NCBI GenBank assembly: GCA_003449615.1
Contig: DMHA01000261.1
Span: forward strand, 1 to 18,887
DNA: 18,887 bases
Origin: Flavobacterium sp.
GTDB taxonomy: Bacteria > Bacteroidota > Bacteroidia > Flavobacteriales > Flavobacteriaceae
Direction of reading: 5' to 3'
Part shown: positions 1-6,106 of the stretch, in pieces
Position numbering within the stretch: the stretch's first letter is position 1
Layout of the letters: every line of letters begins with the position of its first letter
Notes under the pieces: model-generated
Databases searched by the model: none
What the model was told of the DNA's origin: nothing
The model's input: only the letters and a program-made list of their open reading frames with translations
Program-made: the position numbers and the translations under genes

Positions 1-29
1 TAATTAAGTAAGTAACTCGAAAATAATAT

Positions 30-455
30 ATGCCGAGACCAAAACGTAACAGAACTATTGTAAACCCTCCTATTATGGAAGGGTTTAGGCCTTTTGGAAT
101 GCCATTCAAGGATTTAGAACCTGTTATTTTGTTGTATGAAGAATATGAATCATTGCGGCTATCAGATTATGAAGGGCTTACACAAGAACAATCTGCAGTG
201 CAAATGAATGTTTCACGACCGACTTTTACTCGAATTTATGAAAAAGCAAGGCGTACCATTGCGCAAGCTTTTGTTGAAGGTAAAGCAATTTTTATAGAAG
301 GAGGTAATTATCATACAGACAATTTTTGGTACAAATGTGAAAAATGCTTGAAATTGAGCATCAGCGAAAAAGATATTAATTCATGCAAGTATTGCCAGTC
401 CGATACATTACGGAGATTGAACAAAAATATAGAAAGCAATGGAAGAGGATTGTAA
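30..455 (+). CDS. DUF134 family predicted DNA-binding protein
   Basis: 141-residue protein of the DUF134 family. The N-terminus MPRPKRNR and the segment around residues 18-40 (GFRPFGMPF, then the acidic LLYEEYESLRLSDYEGLTQ) are the family hallmark. A helix-turn-helix resembling sigma-70 region 4 follows at about residues 50-75 (TQEQSAVQMNVSRPTFTRIYEKARR). The C-terminal part adds two CxxC pairs (YKCEKC and CKYC, about residues 102-121), so it probably binds zinc. Members are predicted DNA-binding proteins of unknown target, often next to NifX/NifB-type proteins, as here. The ATG at 30 is right for the family N-terminus. Only 29 bases lie upstream, so its promoter cannot be judged. The 3' end overlaps the next gene by 17 bases, which suggests translational coupling. 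The family is confident; the function is not known. Confidence 0.85.
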   Translation: MPRPKRNRTIVNPPIMEGFRPFGMPFKDLEPVILLYEEYESLRLSDYEGLTQEQSAVQMNVSRPTFTRIYEKARRTIAQAFVEGKAIFIEGGNYHTDNFWYKCEKCLKLSISEKDINSCKYCQSDTLRRLNKNIESNGRGL

Positions 456-642
456 TGGTAATTGTATTTGTGTGCATTGTAATATTCATATAACGCACAC
501 AAAAGGGAAACCTTGCAGGGAGAATAGTTGCCCTGAATGTGGAAAAAAGATGATGAAGGAGGGAAGTTATCATCATCAATTGTATTTATATAAAAAAGGA
601 GAAATTAAAAACGAACCTCCCACAAATAATTCTTGTAAATAA
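439..642 (+). CDS. Small cysteine-rich (zinc-ribbon-like) protein
   Basis: 67-residue protein starting inside the end of the DUF134 gene (17-base overlap, different frame). Cysteines lie at 5, 9, 11, 14, 26, 31 and 34. C11-V-H-C14 and C31-P-E-C34 form two CxxC pairs separated by a short loop with THTKGKPC, the pattern of a one-metal ribbon or rubredoxin-like fold. It resembles the small proteins with a C-x2-C ... RGxPC ... CPxCG pattern found beside NifX-type and DUF134 genes in anaerobes; that link is from memory of the family pattern, not a search. A SYHH stretch after the second pair could add ligands. It is probably a cytosolic metal-binding or electron-transfer accessory to the NifX-like protein. 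The overlap, cysteine spacing and codon use support a real gene; the function is inferred. Confidence 0.7.
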   Translation: MEEDCNGNCICVHCNIHITHTKGKPCRENSCPECGKKMMKEGSYHHQLYLYKKGEIKNEPPTNNSCK

Positions 643-697
643 AAATTAGTGTGATTTTAAGTGGGAATAAGTCACACAGAAAATTAAATAATATATT

Positions 698-1084
698 ATG
701 ATAAAATTAGCCATTCCTACCAGAGAAAATGAGGTAGACGACCATTTTGGTCACTGTGAATCTTATACTATTTTTACAGTTGACGCAAACAATCAAATTG
801 AAAAAACTGAAATAGTACCATCGCCTCAAGGTTGTGGGTGCAAAAGTAATATTGGGAGTATATTAAAAGAATTTGGAGTAAGTGTTATGCTTGCCGGAAA
901 CATGGGTGATGGAGCATTAAAAGTTCTTCAACATCACGGGATTGATGTTTGCCGTGGATGTAGTGGAGATGTAAGGCAAGTTGCTGAAGATTTTTTGCAG
1001 GGTAAAATTGATGATTCTGGACAAGGATGTAAGAGTCACGATAATCACGACCAACACGAACATATCTGTAATAATAACCATTAA
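698..1084 (+). CDS. NifX/NifB-type FeMo-cofactor domain protein
   Basis: 128-residue single-domain protein of the dinitrogenase iron-molybdenum cofactor biosynthesis family (NifX, NafY and the NifB C-terminal domain; ribonuclease H-like fold). It opens MIKLAIPTRENEVDDHFGHCESY, where the HFGHC signature near residue 20 is typical, then has a CGC motif near residues 46-48 and GNMGDGAL and CRGCSG in the second half. Stand-alone members occur widely outside nitrogen fixers and are thought to bind or carry Fe-S or Mo-Fe-S clusters. The last 20 residues are rich in His and Cys (GCKSHDNHDQHEH), which could form a metal-binding tail. No nif genes are visible, so nitrogen fixation is not implied. It lies 55 bases after the Cys-rich protein and 5 bases before trmO, so it is probably cotranscribed with both. 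Confidence 0.85.
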   Translation: MIKLAIPTRENEVDDHFGHCESYTIFTVDANNQIEKTEIVPSPQGCGCKSNIGSILKEFGVSVMLAGNMGDGALKVLQHHGIDVCRGCSGDVRQVAEDFLQGKIDDSGQGCKSHDNHDQHEHICNNNH

Positions 1085-1089
1085 TTGAA

Positions 1090-1584
1090 GTGGATAGAAA
1101 AGAGGATTTAATTTCATATCAACCTATTGGGATTGTAAATTCATCTTTTAAGGATTCAATAGGAACACCAATTCAACCAGTAGCTTCGCCAAACAGCAAA
1201 GCTACGGTTGAAATTTTTGATGAATATGCAGAAGGATTAATTGATGTTGAAGGGTTTTCACACATCATATTGATTTTTCATATGCATTTGATAAAGAAAT
1301 CACAGTTAAAAGTCATTCCTTTTTTAGGCACAAATGAACACGGTGTTTTTGCCACTCGATCTCCAGGAAGGCCTAATCCAATTGGGTTTTCGGTTGTACA
1401 ACTCGAAAAAAGGGATGGCAATATACTTTACATAAAAGGAATTGACATAATTGATGGTACACCTTTGCTTGACATCAAGCCTTTTGTTCCTGCTTTTGAC
1501 GTTCGAAAAGCTGATAAAATAGGTTGGTTTGAAAATGCAGGTATTGCAATAACTACTATAAAAGACGACGGTAGATTTTGTTAG
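1090..1584 (+). CDS. trmO: tRNA (adenine(37)-N6)-methyltransferase TrmO (TsaA family)
   Basis: 164 residues matching the TsaA/TrmO domain. E. coli TrmO N6-methylates threonylcarbamoyladenosine at position 37 of certain tRNAs using S-adenosylmethionine. Visible signatures are the opening YQPIGIVNSSFKDSIGTPIQP, the central GFSHIILIFHMH, the strongly conserved ATRSPGRPNPIGFSVV (about residues 92-107) and DGTPLLDIKPFVP (about 121-133). The length matches the short single-domain versions, without the C-terminal extension of the E. coli protein. The start is a GTG at 1090, five bases after the stop of the NifX-like gene; no in-frame ATG precedes the conserved N-terminus. TsaA proteins recur beside metal-cofactor genes, so a role other than tRNA modification cannot be excluded. 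A strong hairpin terminator follows. Confidence 0.85.
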   Translation: MDRKEDLISYQPIGIVNSSFKDSIGTPIQPVASPNSKATVEIFDEYAEGLIDVEGFSHIILIFHMHLIKKSQLKVIPFLGTNEHGVFATRSPGRPNPIGFSVVQLEKRDGNILYIKGIDIIDGTPLLDIKPFVPAFDVRKADKIGWFENAGIAITTIKDDGRFC

Positions 1585-1621
1585 GCACTCACTATCTTAA
1601 AAAGTGCGTAATTTTAAAAAT

Positions 1622-1664
1622 ATAGGGGTTAGCTTTGAATTTTAAAGATAACTCCTATTTTTTT
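1622..1664 (+). terminator. Rho-independent terminator after trmO
   Basis: A 15-base arm (1622-1636) pairs with 1644-1658 with one G-U pair and one mismatch around a 7-base loop, and is followed by a run of seven T (1658-1664). It lies 37 bases after the trmO stop. On the opposite strand the hairpin is followed by five T, so it may also stop the convergent Crp-type transcript. Confidence 0.8.
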
Positions 1665-1690
1665 GTGCATACTTTAATGACTGTTCCCTA

Positions 1691-2371
1691 TCAACCGAAT
1701 TCACACACTTTGTGTAAACTTTCGAGGTTGACTAGTTTGAAAGATTTGCCGCTAACTTCGATTAAACCGTCATTTTCTAGTTCTTTTATAATTCAAATCA
1801 CATTTTCCATCGAAAGACCTAAAAAATCAGCCATATCTTGACGGCTGAGTGACATCGTGTATTCGTTATTGAAATAAACACTATTCGCCATACAAACCAA
1901 CATAAAAGCTACTTTTCCCCTAGAATTTTTTTCCATCATATTCATAAAACGCTTAAAAATACGCGATGAATTATGATTCAGGAATTTGATAATTTCGTTA
2001 GAGAAAGTCACATTTCTACTTAATACTTCTTTGAATGATGCATTATCATAAATGTCCACTTCGCAATCTTCAGTAGCGGTGACAGTGTATAAATAAATTT
2101 TTTCTTCACAAAACAAACTCGATAATCCTAAAAAAGTTTGATTTCCTTTAAGAATTAAGATGACATTTTTTTGATTGCCTTCCATCCCCAATTTAAAAAA
2201 ACCAGTTTTGCTAAAAACGATACTATTGGCAACGGTACCTTGTTTGAGAATAATATCGTTTTTTTTATAAAATAGCGTCTTTTTATTTTTATTTAAAATG
2301 GCTGCATCGGATTCACTTAACAAGTTAAATGCATGATTATGTTTGATGTCTTTTAAGCAATCTATTAACAT
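1691..2371 (-). pseudogene. Crp/Fnr-family regulator broken by an in-frame TGA
   Basis: Read from the ATG at 2371, the open frame runs 192 residues and stops at TGA (1793-1795). It has a cNMP-binding-type beta-roll (about residues 30-120; NDIILKQGTVANSIVFSKTGF), a dimerisation helix and the start of a winged HTH (SLSRQDMADFLGLSMENVI). The same frame continues past the TGA for 33 more codons in good Crp style (IIKELENDGLIEV, then SFKLVNLESLHKV) to a second TGA at 1691-1693. The full length would be about 226 residues, normal for the family. The TGA falls where Arg185 of E. coli CRP or Arg213 of FNR stands, so one base change from CGA or AGA explains it. The shortened protein lacks half the recognition helix and the wing and should not bind DNA. 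There is no N-terminal cysteine cluster, so it is not an FNR-type Fe-S sensor. If only the open frame is wanted, use 1793-2371. Confidence 0.8.
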
Positions 2372-2391
2372 ATTTCAACTTTTTGAGACGA

Positions 2392-2424
2392 CAAAAATAC
2401 AGATTTAAAATTGATATTTATCAA
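2392..2424 (-). promoter_or_regulatory. Probable promoter of the Crp/Fnr-type gene
   Basis: On the minus strand TATTTTTG (2392-2399) matches the Bacteroidota -7 consensus TAnnTTTG. A TTG at 2422-2424 gives a -33 element with a 22-base spacer, at the long end of the range. The -7 box lies about 20 bases before the ATG. The -33 TTG is itself part of the FNR-type palindrome, so a bound regulator would cover this promoter. Confidence 0.5.
2411..2424. promoter_or_regulatory. Perfect FNR/CRP-type palindromic box
   Basis: The 14-base TTGATATTTATCAA is a perfect inverted repeat and matches the FNR consensus TTGAT-N4-ATCAA at every defined position. It sits between the divergent regulator gene and the rhodanese lipoprotein gene, 40 bases upstream of the regulator's ATG. 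Its centre is about 30 bases before the expected minus-strand transcription start, a repressing position. It is more than 100 bases upstream of the likely plus-strand start. Autoregulation by the Crp/Fnr-type protein is an inference. Confidence 0.6.
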
Positions 2425-2505
2425 CTTTTTAACTGATAAATTTAAGATAAAAAACTGTTTTATTCCAACGGTCTTAGTCGTTATAAATTTTTAATATTTC
2501 GGAAA

Positions 2506-2533
2506 TTTGTGTCAGTAAAATACATCTATTTTG
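2506..2533 (+). promoter_or_regulatory. Possible promoter of the rhodanese-porin cluster
   Basis: TTTG at 2506-2509, a 17-base spacer and TATTTTG at 2527-2533. The -7 element has one spacer base instead of two compared with TAnnTTTG, so the match is imperfect. It would give a leader of about 50 bases before the ATG at 2590. Confidence 0.35.
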
Positions 2534-2589
2534 CGCAATAACCAAATTAACCAATAGTTTATTAACAATTAAATTAATTTCTAAACATC

Positions 2590-3618
2590 ATGAGAAAAAG
2601 AATTTCAATTTTATTAATAGCGGTAATTATACCCCTATTTATAGTTACAAGTTGTAGGGAATATGAAGAAGCTAGTGTCGATGAATATGCTATTTTGACT
2701 AAGTATATGAAAGATACTGGAAAAGATTTTGCCAATATTGTCGATGCCACTTGGGTAAAAGCAGCAAATACAATAAATGTTAATGTTACTGACTACTCGG
2801 TTCCAGATTATTATGTAATGGACATTCGTTCAAAGGCAGATTATGATAATGGGCATATCAAAGGAGCGGTAAATGTGCCTATGGCAGACATCTTGACTGC
2901 CGCACCTAATGCTGCCGGAAAACCTATTTTAGTAGTGTGCTACACAGGACAAACAGCTGCCCGTGCAGTTGCTTTTTTACGATTGAGTGGTTTTACTTCT
3001 CACGTTCTAAAATGGGGGATGGCTGGATGGCATTCTGCTTTCCAAGCTAAATGGACTTCAAATGTGGCTCAACTGAGTAATGCTAATTGGGTTACTACTG
3101 GCGCACCAGCAACTCCTTCTAGTTTTAAATCCCCAGTTTTGACAACAGGGAAAACTACAGGAGAAGAAATACTTAAAGCTCGAATTGCCATTGCCTTGGC
3201 AAATACAGCTTGGACAGTGTCTAAAACCGATCTTTTAGCAAATCCGGCAAATTATTTTATAAATAACAAATGGCCACAAGCCGATTGGGATACTTATGGT
3301 CATATCACTAGCTCCTATAGAATCGATGTAGCAGACGGATTGAATATTGATGGTTTAAACAAATTTAATCCTCTAGCCGCATCATTTGTAACCTATTGTT
3401 ATACAGGACAAACTTCTTCTATCACCGCAGGTTGGTTGAATGTTGTAGGGTTTGACAATGCCAAGGGTCTGCTTTTTGGTACTAACGGAATTATTTGGGA
3501 CAATATGAAAAATGGTTCGGTTGCGATCAGAAAATCTACTTGGCAAGGGGATTTAAGTGCTTGGAATAACAACTTCGGTTATTATAAAACCGATGGAACC
3601 TATGTTGCTCCAATTTAA
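2590..3618 (+). CDS. Tandem rhodanese-domain lipoprotein
   Basis: 342 residues with a lipoprotein signal peptide: basic MRKR, hydrophobic stretch, lipobox VTSC with the lipidated Cys at 22. The mature protein should be anchored on the periplasmic side or outer membrane. Rhodanese domain 1 spans about residues 60-155: YYVMDIRSKADYDNGHIKGAVNVP, then the catalytic loop C117-YTGQT. Domain 2 (about 190-325) is more divergent: the usual D-R before the GHI motif is replaced by INNKWPQADWD, yet C270 carries the identical CYTGQT loop. Rhodaneses carry sulfane sulfur as a cysteine persulfide, taken from thiosulfate, polysulfide or a partner protein. The gene starts a cluster with a porin and a second exported rhodanese and is divergent from the Crp/Fnr-type gene. 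The substrate is unknown; a role in polysulfide or thiosulfate handling is inferred from the family. Confidence 0.85.
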   Translation: MRKRISILLIAVIIPLFIVTSCREYEEASVDEYAILTKYMKDTGKDFANIVDATWVKAANTINVNVTDYSVPDYYVMDIRSKADYDNGHIKGAVNVPMADILTAAPNAAGKPILVVCYTGQTAARAVAFLRLSGFTSHVLKWGMAGWHSAFQAKWTSNVAQLSNANWVTTGAPATPSSFKSPVLTTGKTTGEEILKARIAIALANTAWTVSKTDLLANPANYFINNKWPQADWDTYGHITSSYRIDVADGLNIDGLNKFNPLAASFVTYCYTGQTSSITAGWLNVVGFDNAKGLLFGTNGIIWDNMKNGSVAIRKSTWQGDLSAWNNNFGYYKTDGTYVAPI

Positions 3619-3655
3619 TTTTAAAAACATTTAACAAGATACTCAAACCAAAAAA

Positions 3656-3697
3656 ATGTAATAGTCATTGAACTTAGTTTTTTGAAATTTATTACAT
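3656..3697. repeat. AT-rich inverted repeat before the porin gene
   Basis: ATGTAATA (3656-3663) and TATTACAT (3690-3697) are exact 8-base inverted repeats 26 bases apart, in the 101-base gap between the rhodanese lipoprotein and the porin. There is no T-run after the second arm, so it is not a standard terminator. It could be an operator pair or an RNA hairpin that sets the relative expression of the two genes. Confidence 0.3.
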
Positions 3698-3719
3698 CTA
3701 AAAATTAAAAATCATTATT

Positions 3720-4838
3720 ATGAAATCAATAAAAATAGTACTATTTTTTGCAATAGCATTTGCATTTCAAATGGGATATTCACAAGGTTGCGAAAGTCCT
3801 GGAGAAGGAGATGGCATCAAATTATGGGGATTTATACAACCTCAATACGAGCACACTTATACGGGTGTAAATGGCGATAGAACATCGAGTTTAGACACAA
3901 ATGGCTACTTTTTTAACCGAGCAAGACTTGGAGTGATGGGAAATATTCCTTATGATTTTTCTTATTACTTTATTATGGAGTTTTCACCAGCTGCTGGATT
4001 TGGGATTTGTGACGCTTTTGTATCCTATGATCGTTATGGCAATTATTTCAAAGCTGCTGTTGGACAATTTAAAAGTCCTTTTGGTGCAGAACAAGTACAA
4101 GGCTGTCATAAATTATATACCATTGACCGTTCTATGGCAGTAAATGAGTTGGCTGGACCTATTCGAGATATGGGAATTACCATCTTGGGTGGTACAGGAG
4201 ACAAAATAAAAATGGGTGAAGGAGTAAAAAATGTAATCGGTTATCAATTTGCAATCACAAATGGTGAAGGTAGAGATATAATTGGAGATGATATCGAATT
4301 TAAACGGTTAAACGATAAATATATGACATATATTTCTAGGCTAACTTTCACTCCAAGTAAATACATTACCCTTGGTGGTAGCTATCAAACAGGAAAATTT
4401 ACTCCTGTTTCTGCCACAGCTACTAAGCCAGATAGTAGAAATAGATTAGGATTTGATGCTTTAATTAAATACAAAAATTTTACTTTACAAGGCGAATATA
4501 TCAAAGGAACTGATAATGGTTCATATACAACAGGAGGCGGTTGCGGTGGAGAAGTTGCTACTTTAGAAGGTTCAGTAGATAGAAGCGGATATTATTTTAC
4601 TGCTTTATACAAAACAAAATGGAAACTAGAACCGGTATTGAAATATGAAACTTACGATCCTGATAATAGTATTAGCGGTAATACTGCCATTAGATGGACA
4701 ACTGGTATAAATTATTTCTTCAACGAATGGACCAGATTGCAAATCAACTATCAATACAATTATACCGATGCTGCAATTCCTTACGGCACGCCATACCAAG
4801 ATGTTTTGCAAGTTCAAATGCAAATTGTAATTAAATAA
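3720..4838 (+). CDS. OprO/OprP-type outer membrane porin
   Basis: 372 residues with a Sec signal peptide (MKSIKIVLFFAIAFAFQMGYSQ, cleavage near 22). The mature protein has the alternating aromatic/polar pattern of a beta-barrel and family marks of phosphate-selective porins: IKLWGFIQPQYEH at the N-terminus, FFNRARLGVMGNIPYDFSYYF near residues 63-83, KAAVGQFKSPFGAEQ near 111-125, and a C-terminal strand TRLQINYQYNYTD ending VQMQIVIK. Such porins form outer-membrane channels for anions; this one may pass phosphate, pyrophosphate or another oxyanion. The short mature N-terminus carries a Cys at 24 (GCESPGEGDG) and an inner loop has GGGCGGE; these could form a disulfide. It lies between two exported rhodaneses, so the transported anion may be a sulfur compound (inference). 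A hairpin terminator follows directly. Confidence 0.85.
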   Translation: MKSIKIVLFFAIAFAFQMGYSQGCESPGEGDGIKLWGFIQPQYEHTYTGVNGDRTSSLDTNGYFFNRARLGVMGNIPYDFSYYFIMEFSPAAGFGICDAFVSYDRYGNYFKAAVGQFKSPFGAEQVQGCHKLYTIDRSMAVNELAGPIRDMGITILGGTGDKIKMGEGVKNVIGYQFAITNGEGRDIIGDDIEFKRLNDKYMTYISRLTFTPSKYITLGGSYQTGKFTPVSATATKPDSRNRLGFDALIKYKNFTLQGEYIKGTDNGSYTTGGGCGGEVATLEGSVDRSGYYFTALYKTKWKLEPVLKYETYDPDNSISGNTAIRWTTGINYFFNEWTRLQINYQYNYTDAAIPYGTPYQDVLQVQMQIVIK

Positions 4839-4851
4839 TAAAAAATGAATG

Positions 4852-4889
4852 GTGTGAGTATTTTTACACAAAAGTACTCACACTTTTTT
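4852..4889 (+). terminator. Hairpin terminator or attenuator after the porin
   Basis: GTGTGAGTA (4852-4860) pairs perfectly with TACTCACAC (4875-4883) across a 14-base loop and is followed by six T. It lies 13 bases after the porin stop and 19 bases before the next ATG on the same strand. It may therefore only partly reduce read-through into the second rhodanese gene. Confidence 0.7.
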
Positions 4890-4908
4890 AACCTCAAAAA
4901 TTAATGCT

Positions 4909-5778
4909 ATGAATCCAACTAAATTATTCAGTTTCCTATTAATAACTATTCTATTTTTAACCAACACCTTTGCCCAAGACCTTATCACTGCCAAAGAATT
5001 TATCGCTTTGCAAAAAGAAAAACCAAATTTGGTTATTGTAGATGCCAGCAAAGACAAATTGTATGCTGCTGCGCATATCGAAGGTGCTATCAATATTCCT
5101 TATGCTATTCTAAATGAAAAAGAGCCAAAAATTGATGGAACGATGCTACCTTTAGAAAATGTTGCCAAAATTCTTGGTAACAAAGGAGTTTCTAACGACG
5201 ATACTATCGTGGTGTATGACGAAGGAACTCAAAAATATGCTACATTAGTATATTGGATTTTTAAATATTTAGGAGCCAAAGATGTGAAAGTTTTGCATAA
5301 AGAAATGAACGCCTTTAGAGATGCTCGAGTAAAATTAACTTCAGAAGTGCCAACGGTAAAAGCAAAAACGTTTACTGTGAATTTGGTTCCCGAAATCAAT
5401 GCCGATGTAGCTTTTGTTGAATCATCAATCGGTAATTCAAATGTAATTATTATTGACACACGTACTCCGGATGAATTCAATGGAGTAAGAAATGAAAAAA
5501 GTACCTACAGTAATGGACATATAAAAGGAGCCATCAATATTCCTTACGAAAGTTTGGTCAAAACGGGAACTAATGTTTTTATTTCTCCTGATGAATTTAA
5601 AAAATTAGCAGGAATCGAGCTATCTCCTGAAAAAACCTATTTATTATATTGTAAAACAGGAATTAAAGGAGCAACGCTTTACACCTATATGACCAGTGTT
5701 TTAGGTTTCAAAAACGTAAAAAATTACAAAGGAGCTTATGCTGAATGGGATTATTTGGGTAAACTTAGTGTGAAATGA
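4909..5778 (+). CDS. Exported tandem rhodanese (sulfurtransferase)
   Basis: 289 residues with a signal peptide (hydrophobic LFSFLLITILFLTNTFAQ, cleavage near residue 22), so it is probably periplasmic. Two rhodanese domains follow the classic thiosulfate/3-mercaptopyruvate sulfurtransferase layout. Domain 1 (about 25-145; VIVDASKDKLYAAAHIEGAINIP) has Asp104 in place of the catalytic Cys (VVYDEG), as in the inactive first domain of the family. Domain 2 (about 160-285; VIIIDTRTPDEF, GHIKGAINIP) has the active Cys248 in the loop CKTGIK. Lysines at the second and sixth loop positions look closer to the basic loop of thiosulfate-type enzymes than to the CG[SA]GVT loop of mercaptopyruvate-type enzymes, but this is not decisive. 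It follows the porin by 70 bases with a terminator-like hairpin between. Substrate and acceptor are unknown. Confidence 0.87.
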   Translation: MNPTKLFSFLLITILFLTNTFAQDLITAKEFIALQKEKPNLVIVDASKDKLYAAAHIEGAINIPYAILNEKEPKIDGTMLPLENVAKILGNKGVSNDDTIVVYDEGTQKYATLVYWIFKYLGAKDVKVLHKEMNAFRDARVKLTSEVPTVKAKTFTVNLVPEINADVAFVESSIGNSNVIIIDTRTPDEFNGVRNEKSTYSNGHIKGAINIPYESLVKTGTNVFISPDEFKKLAGIELSPEKTYLLYCKTGIKGATLYTYMTSVLGFKNVKNYKGAYAEWDYLGKLSVK

Positions 5779-5817
5779 TAGCGTGAGTTGAATTAATAGT
5801 TTTGTTTTTGGTTAATT

Positions 5818-5900
5818 CCACGAATTTTATAATTTGCAAAAATTACTTTAGAATTATCTATTGTAAAAATGTAAATTTATTTAATTCGTGGTTTTTTTTT
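5818..5900 (+). terminator. Long-loop inverted repeat with T-run before moaA
   Basis: CCACGAATT (5818-5826) and AATTCGTGG (5883-5891) are exact inverted repeats 56 bases apart; the second arm is followed by nine T (5892-5900). It starts 40 bases after the second rhodanese stop, so it may end the sulfur cluster's transcript. The long AT-rich loop is unusual. The 'attcgtgg' core is the kind of sequence that recurs between genes in flavobacteria, so a dispersed repeat is also possible. Confidence 0.5.
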
Positions 5901-6106
5901 AAAATTGCGTGGAATGAAATTATCAAATTGTTGAATCGAAGAACGCTTTTGACAAAATTTGCTAAAATCAACTAAAAATAGGCTAAATTTTATAATTTCT
6001 CCTAATGAATTTGAATAGAATAGCTTAAATTTGAATGCGAATTAGTTCACGATTAATTGTTGCTGCACATAACAAATAGACAAGAAAACACCAAAAATAA
6101 ATAATT
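5901..6106 (+). promoter_or_regulatory. Leader region of the Mo cofactor operon
   Basis: The 206 bases after the T-run hold no ORF. TAAATTTG (6026-6033) matches the -7 consensus TAnnTTTG, but no TTG/TTTG stands at the usual distance; the nearest TTTG (6010-6013) is only 12 bases away. AATTTGAAT occurs twice, at 6009-6017 and 6029-6037, exactly 20 bases (two helical turns) apart, and might bind a regulator such as the ModE-type protein of the operon. I could not recognise a Moco riboswitch. Confidence 0.3.

Noticed and set aside
649..677. GTGTGA and TCACAC inverted repeat before the NifX-like gene as a CRP site
   Set aside because: The arms are 17 bases apart, not 6 as in the CRP consensus, and no T-run follows; chance is likely.
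698..1084. Nitrogen fixation from the NifX/NifB-type protein
   Set aside because: Stand-alone members are common in non-fixers, and no nifHDK, nifE, nifN or full NifB is present in the window.
1691..2371. Stop-codon reassignment (TGA read as an amino acid) to explain the regulator
   Set aside because: Several intact genes here end in TGA at family-normal lengths, so TGA is a working stop; there is also no selenocysteine context.
5950..5970. E. coli-style sigma-70 promoter (TTGACA followed by TAAAAT)
   Set aside because: The spacer is only 8 bases, and the phylum uses a different promoter consensus.
5901..6106. Moco riboswitch upstream of moaA
   Set aside because: I could not recognise its conserved core in this AT-rich leader, and the class is not one I know from Bacteroidota.
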